64,000 nucleotides of DNA from Chloroflexota bacterium. Its GTDB lineage: Bacteria > Chloroflexota > UBA11872. Each line of letters begins with the position of its first letter. Position 1 is the stretch's first letter. Of the stretch, positions 61,306-64,000 are shown piece by piece. The position numbers and the translations under genes are program-made. The stretch is taken from positions 1 through 64,000 of the forward strand of contig JAPOWQ010000035.1 in NCBI GenBank assembly GCA_026707585.1. The letters are read 5' to 3'. Below the pieces are notes generated by a model. The model did no database searches and was not told the DNA's origin. It saw nothing but the letters and a program-made list of their open reading frames with translations.

Positions 61306-62130
61306 CTACCAGTTGACGCGGCGGCTGAAGTAGCGGTGCCAGCGGCGCCAGACGCCCTTGCCGTAGAACTGCTCTTCCTGGCGCTCGATGATGACGGCTT
61401 CGGTGGTGAGGATCTGCGAGGCGAGACCGGCGGCGTTGTAGGGGCTGAGCGCCTTCAGGATGTCGGGGAAGGCGGAACGCCACAGCGAGCGAAAGAGCAG
61501 AAGCCCCAGCGTCAACAGGAAGAGCACGGGCACCGCGCTCGACTCGCGCAGGTACGGCGCCAGCGCCAGCAGCAGCGGCGCCAGCATGGCCACCCAGAGA
61601 AGGATTTCAAGCTGCGTGTTAATGCGCCGCGCCCGGCGGCGATGGGCAAAGGTGTAGGGTGCCCGCTGCCGCTCAAAGCGCGCCCGCTCCAGCAGGGCCA
61701 GCCCGGCGCCCATGACGCCGAACACGCCGGCAATTGCCAAGCCGGCGGCAATAATGACGCTACCGGGCGTACCAACCGGCGGGTCGTCGCGCTCTCGCGG
61801 AATCTGCTCTTCGGCCACGGCCCGACTGCCCTTGCCCTCCGGGTCGATCAGTAGCTCCACGACGCCCGTCGCGACAATCATGACGATGAAGAGCACCAGG
61901 GCCGCCAGGACAACCCCCATGCCGGCCATGAATCCACACTTCAGGAGATCAAGCGTAGGCGTTCGAGCCGCGCGAATCTCCTCCAGGTAGATATCCAGCT
62001 CTTCCTGCGATGCCTCGGGCGACATGCCGGCCCGCACCAGCGCCTGTTGAGCCTGGCGGTAGTCGTCGCGGCGGTCGGCCGGACGCTTGATTGCGCGCCA
62101 CCACAACTGAACCGAGTTCAGCACACCCAT
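61306..62130 (-). CDS. Integral membrane protein, unknown function
   Basis: The 274-residue product has a soluble N-terminal part of about 60 residues (QQALVRAGMSPEASQEELDI), then about four membrane helices: 64-90 (FMAGMGVVLAALVLFIVMIV), 125-146, 176-192 and 199-210. It ends in a basic C-tail. No family is recognised. It lies 66 bp downstream of asd on the same strand. Confidence 0.75.
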   Translation of the reverse strand: MGVLNSVQLWWRAIKRPADRRDDYRQAQQALVRAGMSPEASQEELDIYLEEIRAARTPTLDLLKCGFMAGMGVVLAALVLFIVMIVATGVVELLIDPEGKGSRAVAEEQIPRERDDPPVGTPGSVIIAAGLAIAGVFGVMGAGLALLERARFERQRAPYTFAHRRRARRINTQLEILLWVAMLAPLLLALAPYLRESSAVPVLFLLTLGLLLFRSLWRSAFPDILKALSPYNAAGLASQILTTEAVIIERQEEQFYGKGVWRRWHRYFSRRVNW

Positions 62131-62196
62131 GACGCCATCCTAGCCGGGACGGCGTTGACCCTCAGCCAGTGACTGGCCGCTAGGGAAGCCTGGGGC

Positions 62197-63216
62197 TCAG
62201 ACGAGGCCCTGTTCGATCATCGACTCGGCGATCTGGAGGGAGTTCGTGGCCGCACCCTTGCGCAGGTTGTCGGACACGACCCAGAAGACCAGGCCGTTGG
62301 GATGCGACATGTCCTGTCGCAAGCGGCCGACCCAGGTGGTGTCGTTGCCTTCCGCGGTCATGGGCATGGGATAAACCTCGGCAGCCAGATCGTCCACGAT
62401 CTCGACGCCCGGCACGTCCTCCAGTAGCGAGCGGGCCAGATCGGCGTCAATCGGATCGCTGAACTCGGCGTGGACGGCGGCCGAGTGCGCCCGGAACACC
62501 GGCACGCGAACGCAGGTCGCGGACACGGCCAGATCGGGGATGTGCATGATCTTGCGAGTCTCCGCCGAGACCTTCCACTCCTCCTTGGAGTAGCCGTCGT
62601 CACGCGGATCGTCGATGGATGGGATGAGGTTGGACGCGATCGGATGCGGGAACACGTCCGGCTCCAGCTCGGCGCCGTTCGACATGGCGGCGCTCTGCTC
62701 GGCCAGTTCGCCCATGGCACTGCCGCCAGCGCCCGATACCGACTGGTAGGTGTCGGCAATCACACGCCGCACGGGGCTGTGCTCGTGCAGCGGCGCCAGA
62801 ACCTGAACGATTGGCGTGGTGGAGCAGTTCGGAATCGCCACGATCCCCTTATGCTCCTGCAGGTCCGCGGCGTTCACCTCGGGGACCACCAGCGGCACGT
62901 CGTCGTCGTAGCGGAAGGCGGAACTGTCGTCGATCGCGACGACGCCAGCGGCGGCAACCCGCGGCGCCACGGCGCGGCTGATGGAGCCGGACGCCGAGAT
63001 CAGGACGAAGTCCAGGCCCGAGAAGTCGCTGTCGTCGTCCAGCACCATCACGGTGTGGGACTCGCCGTTGAATTCGATTTGCTTGCCGCGGCTGCGCTCC
63101 GAGGCCCACAGGCGTAACTCACCAACCGGGAAGTTGCGCTCCTCCATCACGCTCAGGAACTCGCGGCCCACGGCGCCGGTGGCGCCAACAACCCCGATAC
63201 CAAAACTGCGGCTCAT
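62197..63216 (-). CDS. asd: Aspartate-semialdehyde dehydrogenase
   Basis: The 339-residue product opens IGVVGATGAVGREFLSVMEE and carries the catalytic Cys131 in AIPNCSTTPIVQVL, with QSVSGAGGSAMGEL and the substrate His in the VFRAHSAAVH stretch. It makes aspartate semialdehyde from aspartyl phosphate for lysine, threonine and methionine. Its ATG overlaps the dapB stop (ATGA), so dapB and asd are co-translated. Confidence 0.96.
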   Translation of the reverse strand: MSRSFGIGVVGATGAVGREFLSVMEERNFPVGELRLWASERSRGKQIEFNGESHTVMVLDDDSDFSGLDFVLISASGSISRAVAPRVAAAGVVAIDDSSAFRYDDDVPLVVPEVNAADLQEHKGIVAIPNCSTTPIVQVLAPLHEHSPVRRVIADTYQSVSGAGGSAMGELAEQSAAMSNGAELEPDVFPHPIASNLIPSIDDPRDDGYSKEEWKVSAETRKIMHIPDLAVSATCVRVPVFRAHSAAVHAEFSDPIDADLARSLLEDVPGVEIVDDLAAEVYPMPMTAEGNDTTWVGRLRQDMSHPNGLVFWVVSDNLRKGAATNSLQIAESMIEQGLV

Positions 63217-63992
63217 GCGTCGTCACTTTCCTCAAAGAGCAGGTGCTCAAGGCCTATGACCAGGCCGGGCAAGTCTCGCACCCGGCGGGCTGCCAACAAC
63301 ACGCCGGGCATAAACGAATCACGGCTTGTGGAGTCATGTCGAATGGTAAGCGTCTGACCGAGCGCGCCGAAGATCACCTCCTGGTGGGCCACGAAGCCGG
63401 GCAGCCGCACGCTGTGCACGCGAACGCCATGGTTCACTCCTCCGCGCACCCCATCGAGCGTAAAGCGCTCGGTGGGCGTGTCGATGGCTGACCGGCCGTC
63501 GCGCGCCTGCGCGATCAAGTCGGCCGTGTGAGCGGCCGTGCCCGAGGGGGCGTCGATCTTCTGGTCGTGGTGAAGCTCGATCACCTCGACGTGATCCAGG
63601 TGCGGGGCGGCCAGTTGGGCCATGGCCATCATCAGCACGGCGCCGATGGCGAAGTTTGGGGCGATAAAGGCACCCACACCGTCGCGCTCGGCGGCTGCGC
63701 GGATCGCCTCGATCTGGTCCGGTGACATCCCCGTAGTTCCGATAACGGGTGAGACGCCGGCCGCGATGGCCATCAGCGCGTTATCGGCCGCCGCGTCAGC
63801 CACGGTAAAGTCGACGGCGACGTCGGGCTGGGTCTCTCGGATGGCGTTCGCCACGTCGGTGAACCATGGAAAGTCGACGTCTCGATCCATCCGGTTAACG
63901 CCGCCAGCCAACTCCATGTCGGGCGCGCCCTTGACGGCACCCACGACGGTCTGCCCCACGCGGCCGGAGGCCCCGAAGACGACGACTCGCAA
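63213..63992 (-). CDS. dapB: 4-hydroxy-tetrahydrodipicolinate reductase
   Basis: The 259-residue product has VVVFGASGRVGQTVVGAV, GTTGMSPDQIEAI, APNFAIGAVLMM and the signature ELHHDQKIDAPSGTA with His141, His142 and Lys145. It reduces hydroxy-tetrahydrodipicolinate with NAD(P)H in lysine synthesis. The visible start is TTG 63992, 8 bp from the window edge, so an upstream start is possible. It leads the dapB-asd operon; dapA is not seen. Confidence 0.95.
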   Translation of the reverse strand: MRVVVFGASGRVGQTVVGAVKGAPDMELAGGVNRMDRDVDFPWFTDVANAIRETQPDVAVDFTVADAAADNALMAIAAGVSPVIGTTGMSPDQIEAIRAAAERDGVGAFIAPNFAIGAVLMMAMAQLAAPHLDHVEVIELHHDQKIDAPSGTAAHTADLIAQARDGRSAIDTPTERFTLDGVRGGVNHGVRVHSVRLPGFVAHQEVIFGALGQTLTIRHDSTSRDSFMPGVLLAARRVRDLPGLVIGLEHLLFEESDDA

Positions 63993-64000
63993 TGGCGTAC

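Overview
ORGANISM. The window is high-GC bacterial chromosome. The partial 16S rRNA, the Tat/lipoprotein solute-binding proteins with long Val-Glu-Lys-Val-Val linkers, and the DUF3179, Ldh-family and repeated Gfo/Idh/MocA genes all point to the phylum Chloroflexota. My best guess is a Dehalococcoidia/SAR202-type lineage; this is inference, not a tree. The 16S gene is not followed by 23S/5S. RNase P RNA and an initiator tRNA come next. Three perfect 16-bp parS (ParB-binding) sites at 5.56, 46.30 and 47.71 kb suggest an origin-proximal region.

LAYOUT. 0-2 kb: 16S rRNA (3' part), RNase P RNA, tRNA-fMet. 2-3 kb: a decayed ParD-like antitoxin tail and an intact HicAB pair. 3-10 kb: a DUF3179 protein, a lipoprotein, and a five-gene minus-strand operon (membrane protein, 2-hydroxyacid dehydrogenase, Gfo/Idh/MocA, MDR dehydrogenase, lgt) that ends in parS. 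10-17.5 kb: two VapBC modules and a vapB remnant among housekeeping-type genes (5'-3' exonuclease, HAD phosphatase, GNATs, phosphoesterase, methyltransferase) and an exported HExxH protein. 17.6-29.6 kb: catabolic oxidoreductases (octopine-dehydrogenase type, a frameshifted Fe-alcohol dehydrogenase, two Ldh-family paralogues), NfeD plus an SPFH protein, an M14 peptidase, a lipoprotein-anchored glycoside-hydrolase-like protein and an aminotransferase. 29.7-38 kb: an exported protein with five 87-residue repeats, a nucleotidyltransferase, a nucleoside hydrolase split by an in-frame stop, and an SRPBCC/TPR/flavin-halogenase operon whose halogenase ends in a PqqD-like domain. 38-41 kb: tRNA-Glu, cupin, DUF4202, two tandem c-di-AMP-receptor-like proteins and DUF6807. 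41-45 kb: two orphan solute-binding proteins arisen by duplication. 45-57.5 kb: a carbohydrate/sugar-acid locus (four Gfo/Idh/MocA, M20 peptidase, sulfatase, MDR, galactonate-dehydratase type enolase-fold enzyme, aldo/keto reductase). 57.7-64 kb: coiled-coil protein, two paralogous mini-lipoproteins, SDR, DUF418, membrane protein, and the lysine-pathway pair dapB-asd.

HOW IT FITS TOGETHER. The gene content suits a heterotroph that binds, desulfates and oxidises sugar or sugar-acid derivatives. The region shows repeated tandem duplication: the solute-binding protein with its promoter, and the Gfo/Idh/MocA gene with its parS site. It also carries several decaying genes: a ParD tail, a VapB tail, an aldo/keto-reductase tail, a DUF6807 5' end, a frameshifted Fe-ADH and an interrupted nucleoside hydrolase. 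The observations I rate highest are the parS cluster with duplicated parS, the halogenase-PqqD fusion operon, the unnamed C-terminal module shared by two exported proteins, and toxin-antitoxin promoters that look leaderless and run into non-standard start codons.
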